Shown one piece after another: positions 44,213-52,147 of a DNA stretch of 64,000 nt; position 1 is the first letter of the stretch; each line of letters opens with the position of its first letter. A model generated the notes under the pieces. It was not told the DNA's origin and did no database searches. It worked only from the letters and a program-made list of their open reading frames with translations. Source of the DNA: Kosakonia quasisacchari. GTDB taxonomy: Bacteria; Pseudomonadota; Gammaproteobacteria; Enterobacterales; Enterobacteriaceae. The stretch lies in NCBI RefSeq assembly GCF_004331415.1, contig NZ_SJOP01000016.1, forward strand, positions 1-64,000, given 5' to 3'. The position numbers and the translations under genes are program-made.

Positions 44213-46600
44213 TCAATCCCTCAATGATGCCTGGAATCGCTCTTTTAATGCCTCTACACATCTGGCAACGGTAGCGGCAATCTCCTCTTCTTCGAGTGTA
44301 CGGCTGGTATCCTGAAGGATCAGGCTAATGGCAAGGCTCTTATACCCTTCCGCTACACCCTTACCGCGGTACACGTCAAACAAGTTTACGCCAACTACCT
44401 GATTTACGCCAACTTTCTTACATTCGTCCAAAACATCTGCTGCAGGCACATTTTCTGCGACCACGACAGCAATGTCACGGCGGTTCGCCGGGAAGCGCGA
44501 AATCTCCTGCGCCTGAGGAACGACGCGGTCTGCAAGCGCATTCCACTCCAGTTCAAATACCAGTGTGCGGCCGTTCAGATCAAGCTTACGTTCCAGTTCC
44601 GGGTGAACAACACCAATAAAACCAATGCGCTTATCTTTCAGATAAATCGCTGCAGATTGGCCGGAGTGCAGTGCAGGATTGGTTTCAGCGCGGAATTCAA
44701 CGGCGGAAAGTTTACCCGTAAGTTCCAGTACGGACTCGAGATCGCCTTTTAAATCGAAGAAATCGACGCTGCCTTTTACCAAGTCCCAGTGCTCTTCATA
44801 ACGGTTACCGCAAATCGCACCCGCCAGCATCACATCCTGACGGATGCCAAGATTAGCTTGCGTATCAGGCACAAAGCGAAGGCCCGTTTCGAAAATACGC
44901 ACACGGCTCTGCTGACGGTTCTGGTTATAAACAATAGTGCCAAGTAAACCGGTCCACAGAGAGAGACGCATCGCCGACATTTCGCTGGAGATGGGGCTTG
45001 GCAGGATGAGAGCTTCCTCGCCCGGATGAATCAATTGCTGCAGCTTAGGATCGACAAAGCTATAAGTAATGACTTCCTGGTAGCCTTTATCGTTAAGGAT
45101 GGTTTTAACGCGCTTCAGCGACAGGTTTGCTTCGCGGTGTTCACCCATAATCAGACCAGCCTGCACAGGCTCATCGGGAATATTATTGTAGCCATAAATG
45201 CGAGCAACTTCTTCGACCAGATCTTCTTCGATTTCCATGTCGAAACGCCAGCTCGGGGCAACAGCCAGCCACTCATCCTGTCCTTTCGTGACGTCGCAAC
45301 CGAGACGGTTCAAAATATCGCTGACCTGCTCGTCGGAAATATGATGTCCAATCAGGCGATCCAGTTTGCTACGGCGCAGACGGATAGTTGCACGTTTCGG
45401 CAGCGTAGCTTCGTTCGTGACATCAATCACCGGGCCGGCTTCACCGCCACAGATGTCGAGCAGTAGACGTGTTGCGCGTTCCATCGCTTTGTATTGTAAC
45501 TGCGGGTCGACACCACGTTCATAGCGGTGAGAGGCATCAGTGTGCAAACCGTGACGGCGCGCGCGGCCAGTGATTGACAGCGGGTTGAAGAAAGCACATT
45601 CCAGCAGCACATTTTGCGTTTCGCTGTTCACGCCAGAGTGTTCGCCACCAAAGATACCGCCCATCGCCAGAGCTTTGTTATGGTCGGCAATCACCAGGGT
45701 ATCCGCGTTCAATTTTGCTTCATTACCGTCCAGCAGCACCAGGGTTTCGCCCTCTTTCGCCATACGCACCACGATGCCGCCATCCAGACGATCGCGGTCA
45801 AACGCATGCATCGGCTGCCCCAGTTCCAGCAGAACGTAGTTGGTCACGTCCACAACGGCGTCAATCGAGCGAATGCCGCAACGGCGCAGCTTCTCTTTCA
45901 TCCACAGCGGTGTTGGCGCTTTGACGTTGATACCTTTCACTACACGGCCAAGGTAGCGCGGACAGGCCTCTACCGCTTCTACGGTAATCGGCAGCGTATC
46001 GGCGATGGTAGCGGCTACAGGTGCGATATCCGGCGCGATCAGAGGAGATTTGTTTAGCACCGCAACATCACGCGCCACACCAATGATACCGAGGCAATCT
46101 GCACGGTTTGGCGTAACGCTGATTTCGATGGTGCTGTCATCAAGTTTTAAATATTCACGGATATCAGTACCGATCGGCGCATCGGCTGGCAGTTCAATAA
46201 TGCCGTTATGATCGTCAGAAATCCCCAATTCGGAGAAAGAGCAGAGCATGCCTTCCGAAGGCTCGCCACGCAGTTTTGCCGCTTTGATTTTAAAATCGCC
46301 CGGCAATACCGCACCGACAGTCGCGACCGCGACTTTGAGCCCGAGGCGGCAGTTTGGCGCGCCACAGACGATGTCCAGCAGACGTTCACCGCCCACGTTT
46401 ACTTTCGTTACGCGCAGTTTATCGGCGTTCGGGTGCTGAGCGCACTCCATCACTTCGCCAACGACCACGCCATTAAACGCACCGGCAACCGGCTCAACAC
46501 CGTCGACCTCGAGGCCCGCCATGGTGATTTGCCCGCACAGCGCTTCACTATCAATGGCGGGATTAACCCATTCGCGTAACCACAGTTCACTGAATTTCAT
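44213..46600 (-). CDS. pheT: Phenylalanyl-tRNA synthetase beta subunit
   Basis: A 795-residue subunit of the (alpha-beta)2 enzyme. It has an N-terminal tRNA-binding EMAP-like domain (about 40-150), the B3/B4 editing domain that clears Tyr-tRNA-Phe (about 210-390), B5, the inactive synthetase core, and a C-terminal ferredoxin-fold anticodon-binding domain. Length equals E. coli PheT. It is 14 bp after pheS. Confidence 0.98.
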   Translation of the reverse strand: MKFSELWLREWVNPAIDSEALCGQITMAGLEVDGVEPVAGAFNGVVVGEVMECAQHPNADKLRVTKVNVGGERLLDIVCGAPNCRLGLKVAVATVGAVLPGDFKIKAAKLRGEPSEGMLCSFSELGISDDHNGIIELPADAPIGTDIREYLKLDDSTIEISVTPNRADCLGIIGVARDVAVLNKSPLIAPDIAPVAATIADTLPITVEAVEACPRYLGRVVKGINVKAPTPLWMKEKLRRCGIRSIDAVVDVTNYVLLELGQPMHAFDRDRLDGGIVVRMAKEGETLVLLDGNEAKLNADTLVIADHNKALAMGGIFGGEHSGVNSETQNVLLECAFFNPLSITGRARRHGLHTDASHRYERGVDPQLQYKAMERATRLLLDICGGEAGPVIDVTNEATLPKRATIRLRRSKLDRLIGHHISDEQVSDILNRLGCDVTKGQDEWLAVAPSWRFDMEIEEDLVEEVARIYGYNNIPDEPVQAGLIMGEHREANLSLKRVKTILNDKGYQEVITYSFVDPKLQQLIHPGEEALILPSPISSEMSAMRLSLWTGLLGTIVYNQNRQQSRVRIFETGLRFVPDTQANLGIRQDVMLAGAICGNRYEEHWDLVKGSVDFFDLKGDLESVLELTGKLSAVEFRAETNPALHSGQSAAIYLKDKRIGFIGVVHPELERKLDLNGRTLVFELEWNALADRVVPQAQEISRFPANRRDIAVVVAENVPAADVLDECKKVGVNQVVGVNLFDVYRGKGVAEGYKSLAISLILQDTSRTLEEEEIAATVARCVEALKERFQASLRD

Positions 46601-46614
46601 TGTTTTGCCTGCCT

Positions 46615-47598
46615 TTATTTAAACTGTTTGAGGAAACGCAAATCGTTTTCGAAGAACGCGCGCAAGTCGGTGACACCGTAACGCAGCATAGTCAGGCGCT
46701 CCATACCCATACCGAATGCAAAACCTGAATACACTTCTGGATCAATACCGACGTTACGCAGTACATTCGGATGCACCATCCCACAGCCGAGCACTTCCAG
46801 CCATTTGCCGTTCTTACCCATTACATCGACTTCCGCAGAGGGCTCAGTAAACGGGAAATAGGACGGGCGGAAACGGATCTGCAAATCTTCTTCAAAGAAG
46901 TTACGCAGGAAGTCGTGCAGCGTGCCTTTCAGATTGGTGAAGCTGATATTTTTATCAACAATCAACCCTTCCATCTGATGGAACATCGGAGTGTGCGTCT
47001 GGTCGTAGTCGTTACGATACACTCGGCCCGGGGCAATAATGCGGATCGGTGGCTGCTGATTTTCCATCGTGCGGATCTGCACGCCTGAAGTCTGGGTGCG
47101 CAGCAAACGGGTTGCGTCAAACCAGAAGGTGTCGTGATCAGCGCGCGCCGGGTGGTGGCCCGGGATGTTCAACGCATCGAAGTTATGATAATCATCTTCG
47201 ATTTCCGGACCGGTGGCGACAGTAAAGCCAAGCTCACCGAAGAAGCTTTCGATGCGGTCGATAGTGCGAGTCACCGGATGTAAACCGCCATTCTCCACAC
47301 GACGCCCCGGCAGCGACACATCAATAGTTTCCGCTGCCAAGCGTGCATTTAAAGCCGCATTTTCAAGATCGGATTTACGCGCGTTCAGCGCTTGCTGCAC
47401 TTGCTCTTTCGCTTCGTTGATCACCGCCCCCGCAGCCGGGCGCTCTTCTGGCGGCAGCTCACGCAGGGTGGTCATCTGAAGGGTCAGGTGCCCTTTCTTG
47501 CCCAGGTATTCGACGCGTACGTTGTCCAGCGCGGCGACATCTGAAGCATCGTTAATGGCTGCCTTCGCACTGGCAACCAGCTCTGCGAGATGTGACAT
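46615..47598 (-). CDS. pheS: Phenylalanyl-tRNA synthetase alpha subunit
   Basis: A 327-residue class II catalytic subunit. I use the Met at 47598 (MSHLAELVASAKAAI), the E. coli start; the frame is open 52 codons further upstream, but that stretch overlaps the attenuator hairpin and the end of pheM in another frame. An N-terminal coiled coil binds tRNA; motif 2 (RVYRNDYDQTHTPMFHQ) and motif 3 (GFAFGMGMERLTMLRY) are intact. Expression is set by the pheM attenuator. Confidence 0.98.
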   Translation of the reverse strand: MSHLAELVASAKAAINDASDVAALDNVRVEYLGKKGHLTLQMTTLRELPPEERPAAGAVINEAKEQVQQALNARKSDLENAALNARLAAETIDVSLPGRRVENGGLHPVTRTIDRIESFFGELGFTVATGPEIEDDYHNFDALNIPGHHPARADHDTFWFDATRLLRTQTSGVQIRTMENQQPPIRIIAPGRVYRNDYDQTHTPMFHQMEGLIVDKNISFTNLKGTLHDFLRNFFEEDLQIRFRPSYFPFTEPSAEVDVMGKNGKWLEVLGCGMVHPNVLRNVGIDPEVYSGFAFGMGMERLTMLRYGVTDLRAFFENDLRFLKQFK

Positions 47599-47637
47599 GG
47601 TTTTCCTCGTTATATGACGATATTTACAAGCGGCAGA

Positions 47638-47667
47638 TACAAAAAAAGCCTCCACAAGGGAGGCTTT
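47638..47667 (-). terminator. pheST attenuator
   Basis: AAAGCCTCC and GGAGGCTTT form a nine-pair stem (loop CTTGT) followed by a T run on the minus strand, between pheM and pheS. This is the intrinsic terminator that forms when pheM is translated fast, that is, when Phe-tRNA is plentiful. The TCCCGGGAGGCT segment near 47701-47712 offers the competing arm. Confidence 0.93.
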
Positions 47668-47713
47668 CTGGCGCTGTTTTCCGTTTCTTCTTTCACGCGC
47701 TAGCCTCCCGGGT

Positions 47714-47758
47714 TCAGGTGCTAAAGTAAAAAAAGAAGCGGAAAATAGCAGCATTCAT
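47714..47758 (-). CDS. pheM: pheST leader peptide
   Basis: Fourteen codons reading [14 protein letters not shown], with five Phe (four within six codons). Slow translation at these codons when Phe-tRNA is short lets the antiterminator form. It is identical to remembered E. coli PheM. Confidence 0.97.
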
Positions 47759-47843
47759 GCTTGCGTTACCTTAACAGGGTAAGTGGCGGCGATGGCTTAT
47801 TGAAAACGCATCACGGCAAAATGTCAATGTATTGATAATGTTA

Positions 47844-47872
47844 AAGCAAAAGAGGGAGCAAAGCTCCCTCTC
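47844..47872 (-). terminator. rplT terminator
   Basis: AGAGGGAGC and GCTCCCTCT form a perfect nine-pair stem with loop TTT, followed by TTTGCTTT on the minus strand, just past the rplT stop. Confidence 0.88.
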
Positions 47873-47882
47873 TTAAACTGGC

Positions 47883-48239
47883 TTACGCCAGAGCTGCTTT
47901 CGCTTTTTCAACCAGGGCAGTAAATGCCACTTTGTCGAATACTGCGATGTCAGCCAGGATCTTACGGTCGATTTCAACAGAGGCTTTTTTCAGGCCATTG
48001 ATGAATTTGCTGTAAGAAATACCGTTCTGACGTGCTGCTGCGTTGATACGTGCAATCCACAGTTGACGGAACTGACGCTTTTTCTGACGACGGTCACGAT
48101 AAGCGTACTGACCTGCTTTGATAACAGCCTGGAAGGCAACACGGTAAACGCGTGAACGCGCGCCGTAGTAACCTTTAGCTTGTTTCAAAATTTTCTTATG
48201 TCGTGCACGTGCAATCACACCACGTTTTACGCGAGCCAT
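47883..48239 (-). CDS. rplT: 50S ribosomal protein L20
   Basis: A 118-residue very basic early-assembly protein of the large subunit. It begins MARVKRGVIARARHKK and is essentially identical to E. coli L20. L20 also represses translation of its own operon by binding rpmI-proximal RNA folds that mimic its 23S site. It lies 49 bp after rpmI. Confidence 0.99.
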   Translation of the reverse strand: MARVKRGVIARARHKKILKQAKGYYGARSRVYRVAFQAVIKAGQYAYRDRRQKKRQFRQLWIARINAAARQNGISYSKFINGLKKASVEIDRKILADIAVFDKVAFTALVEKAKAALA

Positions 48240-48288
48240 ATGCTCTCTCCTGTATCTATATTCTTAAAAAAGTTAAAAGGTTAACGAC

Positions 48289-48489
<201 letters not shown>

Positions 48490-48578
48490 TTAACTTCCAC
48501 TTCGCATTGTTAATAAACGAAACAAAGGCGAATTAAACCCGTGAGCTTGTGGCCCACAGGTCTAATTACTTGATGGCC

Positions 48579-49121
48579 TTACTGTTTCTTCTTCGGAGCA
48601 AGCACCATAATCATCTGACGGCCTTCGATCTTCGTTGGGAAGGATTCGACCACTGCCAGTTCAACCAGATCTTCTTTCACGCGATTAAGCACTTCCATAC
48701 CGATCTGTTGGTGGGCCATTTCACGACCGCGGAAACGCAGTGTGATTTTGGCCTTATCGCCCTCTTCGAGAAAGCGAATCAGGCTGCGGAGTTTTACCTG
48801 ATAGTCGCCTTCATCTGTACCAGGTCGGAATTTAATTTCCTTAACCTGAATAACTTTTTGCTTCTTCTTCTGTTCCTTAGAAGATTTGCTCTTTTCATAG
48901 AGGAACTTGCCGTAATCCATTATACGGCAAACGGGCGGCTCGGCGTTAGGGCTAATTTCGACTAAATCGACCCCGGCTTCTTCAGCTTTTTCCAGAGCTT
49001 CTCTGAGACTCACAATACCAAGCTGCTCGCCTTCCAGACCTGTTAAGCGAACTTCCGTGGCGCGAATCTCGCCATTAATACGATTGGGACGCGCCGTTTG
49101 AACTCGTTTTCCGCCTTTAAT
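48579..49121 (-). CDS. infC: Translation initiation factor IF-3, AUU start
   Basis: A 180-residue factor that keeps ribosomal subunits apart and proofreads the start codon. The reading begins with ATT at 49121 (ATT AAA GGC GGA AAA CGA), behind GGAGGAATAAGG, and gives exactly the E. coli length; a GTG-initiated shorter frame would lose 36 essential N-terminal residues. The rare AUU start is the basis of IF-3 autoregulation, since IF-3 itself discriminates against it. It begins three bases after the thrS stop. Confidence 0.97.
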   Translation of the reverse strand: MKGGKRVQTARPNRINGEIRATEVRLTGLEGEQLGIVSLREALEKAEEAGVDLVEISPNAEPPVCRIMDYGKFLYEKSKSSKEQKKKQKVIQVKEIKFRPGTDEGDYQVKLRSLIRFLEEGDKAKITLRFRGREMAHQQIGMEVLNRVKEDLVELAVVESFPTKIEGRQMIMVLAPKKKQ

Positions 49122-49124
49122 ACC

Positions 49125-51053
49125 TTATTCCTCCAGTTGTTGAAGACTGCGGCTGCGAATCTCTTGTTGCAGCTTCTCGATAACATCATTTACGTCCAGG
49201 CTACCCAAGTCTTTACCGCGACGGGTACGCACAGCAACTTTGCCGGCTTCAACCTCTTTGTCACCACAAACCAGCATATAAGGGACACGACGTAAAGTGT
49301 GCTCGCGGATTTTAAAGCCAATCTTCTCGTTTCTCAAGTCTGCTTTTACACGAATGCCCGCATTTTGCAGTTTACGGGTCAATTCGTTAACGTATTCAGC
49401 CTGTGAATCAGTGATGTTCATCACAACTACCTGCACTGGCGCAAGCCAGGTTGGGAAGAAGCCCGCAAATTCTTCTGTCAGGATGCCGATAAAGCGCTCC
49501 AGAGAACCAAGAATTGCACGGTGAATCATTACTGGAACTTGCCGCTCGTTACTTTCGCCAACATAAGAGGCATTCAGACGAGACGGCAAGGAGAAGTCCA
49601 GCTGGACAGTACCGCACTGCCATGCACGATCGAGGCAGTCATACAGTGTAAATTCAATTTTCGGACCGTAGAATGCGCCTTCACCCAGTTGATACTCAAA
49701 CGGGATATTATTCTCTTCCAGCGCCACAGCCAGGTCCGCCTCAGCACGATCCCACATCTCGTCACTGCCAATACGTTTTTCCGGACGAGTGGAGAGTTTG
49801 ACGACGATCTTCTCGAAGCCAAAGGTGCTGTACATATCGTAGACCAAACGAATACAAGCGTTCACTTCATCACGCACCTGCTCTTCTGTACAGAAGATAT
49901 GCGCGTCATCCTGAGTGAAGCCGCGTACACGCATTAAGCCATGCAGAGCGCCTGATGGCTCGTTACGATGGCAACTACCGAACTCCGCCATACGTAACGG
50001 CAGGTCGCGGTAAGATTTTAAGCCCTGATTAAAGATCTGTACATGACCCGGGCAGTTCATCGGTTTGATGCAATATTCACGGTTCTCAGAAGAAGTCGTA
50101 AACATGGCATCTTTATAGTTGTCCCAGTGGCCAGTTTTTTCCCACAGCACACGGTCCATCATGAACGGGCCTTTCACTTCCTGATACTGGTACTCTTTCA
50201 GTTTAGAACGTACGAAAGTTTCCAGTTCACGGAAGATAGTCCAGCCATCGTTATGCCAGAACACCATACCCGGCGCTTCTTCCTGCATGTGATACAGATC
50301 GAGCTGTTTACCGATTTTACGGTGATCGCGTTTTGCCGCTTCTTCCAGACGTTGCAGATAAGCGTTCAGCGCTTTTTTATCCGCCCACGCGGTGCCATAG
50401 ATACGCTGCAGCATTTTATTATTGCTGTCACCGCGCCAGTAGGCACCTGCTGTTTTCATTAATTTGAAGTGATGGCAGAAACGCATATTCGGCACGTGCG
50501 GACCACGGCACATGTCGACATATTCCTGATGATGATACAAGCCTGGCTTGTCATCATGGGCAATATTTTCATCAAGGATCGACACTTTATAGCTTTCACC
50601 GCGTTTAACAAACGTCTCGCGCGCCTCTTTCCAGCTTACTTTCTGCTTGATGACATCGTAGTTTGTTTCGGCGAGCTCATGCATACGCTTTTCGAGCGCG
50701 TCGATATCTTCCTGGGTCAGCGTATGGTCAAGATCAACGTCATAGTAAAAACCGTTATCAATAACCGGACCAATAGCCATTTTGGTGTTGGGCCAAAGTT
50801 GCTTAATCGCATGGCCTAAAAGGTGCGCACAAGAGTGACGAATGATTTCCAGGCCGTCCTCATCTTTTGCGGTGATGATGGCAAGGTTAGCATCGCTGTC
50901 AATCACATCGCATGCATCTACCAGTTCACCGTTGACACGACCAGCGATACAGGCTTTCGCCAGTCCTGGACCGATATCCAGCGCAACATCCATTGGGCTT
51001 ACAGCGTGGTCGTAATGGCGTTGACTGCCATCAGGAAGAGTAATTACAGGCAT
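49125..51053 (-). CDS. thrS: Threonyl-tRNA synthetase
   Basis: A 642-residue class II synthetase. Domain order: TGS (1-61), editing domain with the HxxxH site (HSCAHLLGHA, about 73-82) that clears Ser-tRNA-Thr, catalytic core with the zinc-binding Cys/His residues (MNCPGH; about 331-340), and C-terminal anticodon-binding domain. Length equals E. coli ThrS. It is followed directly by infC. A tRNA-like operator in its leader allows ThrRS to repress its own translation. Confidence 0.98.
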   Translation of the reverse strand: MPVITLPDGSQRHYDHAVSPMDVALDIGPGLAKACIAGRVNGELVDACDVIDSDANLAIITAKDEDGLEIIRHSCAHLLGHAIKQLWPNTKMAIGPVIDNGFYYDVDLDHTLTQEDIDALEKRMHELAETNYDVIKQKVSWKEARETFVKRGESYKVSILDENIAHDDKPGLYHHQEYVDMCRGPHVPNMRFCHHFKLMKTAGAYWRGDSNNKMLQRIYGTAWADKKALNAYLQRLEEAAKRDHRKIGKQLDLYHMQEEAPGMVFWHNDGWTIFRELETFVRSKLKEYQYQEVKGPFMMDRVLWEKTGHWDNYKDAMFTTSSENREYCIKPMNCPGHVQIFNQGLKSYRDLPLRMAEFGSCHRNEPSGALHGLMRVRGFTQDDAHIFCTEEQVRDEVNACIRLVYDMYSTFGFEKIVVKLSTRPEKRIGSDEMWDRAEADLAVALEENNIPFEYQLGEGAFYGPKIEFTLYDCLDRAWQCGTVQLDFSLPSRLNASYVGESNERQVPVMIHRAILGSLERFIGILTEEFAGFFPTWLAPVQVVVMNITDSQAEYVNELTRKLQNAGIRVKADLRNEKIGFKIREHTLRRVPYMLVCGDKEVEAGKVAVRTRRGKDLGSLDVNDVIEKLQQEIRSRSLQQLEE

Positions 51054-51075
51054 TTCATTTCCTTAATTTGCAGTG

Positions 51076-51096
51076 GTGCCCCACACGAAAGAGCAC
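51076..51096 (-). promoter_or_regulatory. ThrRS operator, tRNA-Thr anticodon mimic
   Basis: On the minus strand 51096-51076 folds into a six-pair arm (GTGCTC with GGGCAC, one G-U) with the loop closed by U-G and containing TTCGTGT: U33 followed by CGU at anticodon positions 34-36. This reproduces a tRNA-Thr(CGU) anticodon arm 23 to 43 bases upstream of the thrS start, as known for the E. coli thrS operator. The rest of the leader and promoter region extends to about 51260; 51261-51437 shows nothing recognisable. Confidence 0.8.
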
Positions 51097-51437
51097 ATAC
51101 AAAATGAGAGATCAAAAATATAACAGCTGCGACGGTAAGTTTTCTCGCTTCACTCTGCGGAATCTGTACAGTGTAGCGATTACCCACTACCTGATACCCT
51201 TACCTGCCGCTGTTAAGTACCCGGCAATAGTACACATTTGCGAAGTGGGTTGGAAGGATTAGTGTGACACAGCTCAATAGTGCTGCTTTATTGCAGATTC
51301 AAGATTCTCCATGGAAAAACGTTTCAAAAACAACCATTCAACCTGAGGATTATCCGATTTTTTAACACGATATTGACATAACGGTATCTCAAGCCGTTTA
51401 TTTGGCTACTCATTCATACCTAACTTACTGATAAAAA

Positions 51438-51566
51438 ATGGTAATCCTTTACCCCATTATTATTATTTTCGCGCTTGTCGCGATCATTGTTTTTTCGTTT
51501 TATAAACACCACAGCATGAAATCGTCCCGCGCCCTTCCGGGCCGTTACAAGAAACGGCGTGGGTAA
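51438..51566 (+). CDS. Putative 42-residue membrane peptide
   Basis: ATG 51438 opens a frame with a hydrophobic span (ILYPIIIIFALVAIIVFSFY, residues 3-22) followed by a basic tail ending YKKRRG. The stop codon lies inside the stem of a well-formed terminator (51554-51580), a compact arrangement typical of genuine small genes. There is no clear Shine-Dalgarno sequence, which lowers confidence. Topology would be N-out/C-in by the positive-inside rule. Function unknown. Confidence 0.45.
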   Translation: MVILYPIIIIFALVAIIVFSFYKHHSMKSSRALPGRYKKRRG

Positions 51567-51580
51567 CGCCGTCTTCTTTT
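51554..51580 (+). terminator. Terminator overlapping the small membrane ORF
   Basis: ACGGCGT (51554-51560) and ACGCCGT (51566-51572) form a seven-pair stem with loop GGGTA, followed by CTTCTTTT. Confidence 0.7.
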
Positions 51581-51599
51581 AAAAGCCACGATTATTCAG

Positions 51600-51626
51600 A
51601 AAGGCACGCAAGACGCGTGCCTTTTT
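51600..51626. terminator. Bidirectional terminator
   Basis: AAAGGCACGC and GCGTGCCTTT form a ten-pair stem around AAGAC, with a T run on the plus side and T-rich sequence on the minus side. It ends the fumD transcript and backs up the previous terminator. Confidence 0.75.
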
Positions 51627-51645
51627 ATCATATCCGGCATGCTGT

Positions 51646-51858
51646 TCAGGCGTTGTAACCCAAAGCCTGGATCACGGTTTCCATCGCTTCTTGTGTTAGC
51701 TCGGATCGTTTAATTTTCTTATTTGCCAACATGGTTCTGACCACCCCGGCAATGACAATATGCTTTGGTTCTTGCCCAAGGTCGCGCATTTCCAGCACGA
51801 CTTTCCCCACTACACGGCACATTTCTTCATATAACGCCTCGTCTTTTGACTTCCCCAT
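51646..51858 (-). CDS. fumD: Fumarase D (YdhZ family)
   Basis: A 70-residue protein matching E. coli FumD/YdhZ over its whole length (CRVVGKVVLEMRDLGQEPKH is near-identical). E. coli FumD is reported to have fumarase activity, and family members are small helical proteins. In E. coli the gene lies next to pykF; here it is about 40 kb away, between thrS and an orphan flagellin gene. It is monocistronic. Confidence 0.85.
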   Translation of the reverse strand: MGKSKDEALYEEMCRVVGKVVLEMRDLGQEPKHIVIAGVVRTMLANKKIKRSELTQEAMETVIQALGYNA

Positions 51859-52083
51859 TTCACCTCCGGTAGCGATGGTTTTGATAAGCTATCTCTCTTC
51901 AGAGAGCCTCACGAAAAAAGCGGCTTGCGCCTGTAAAAAGAGTCAGTAAAGCATATTGTTACCAGTATCTGTACACAGGATCTTTCTCCTGACAGCATGA
52001 AGGGGAGACGCAAGCAGCCTTTTTCTGCACGTCACCCATTTTCAGTCATTTGCACAAAGTTAAATTTACCTGCGAATTTACCT

Positions 52084-52110
52084 TAAAGTTACTCACCCCT
52101 TTGCCGATGA
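52084..52110 (+). promoter_or_regulatory. FliA (sigma-28) promoter of the orphan flagellin
   Basis: TAAAGTTA (52084-52091) and GCCGATGA (52103-52110) are separated by exactly 11 bp and differ from the flagellar consensus TAAAGTTT-N11-GCCGATAA by one base each. The flagellin start codon is 38 bp downstream. This places the gene among the late, FliA-dependent flagellar genes. Confidence 0.88.
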
Positions 52111-52147
52111 TTAATTCATTAGTGATCTGAATGAATTAACGACGGTA

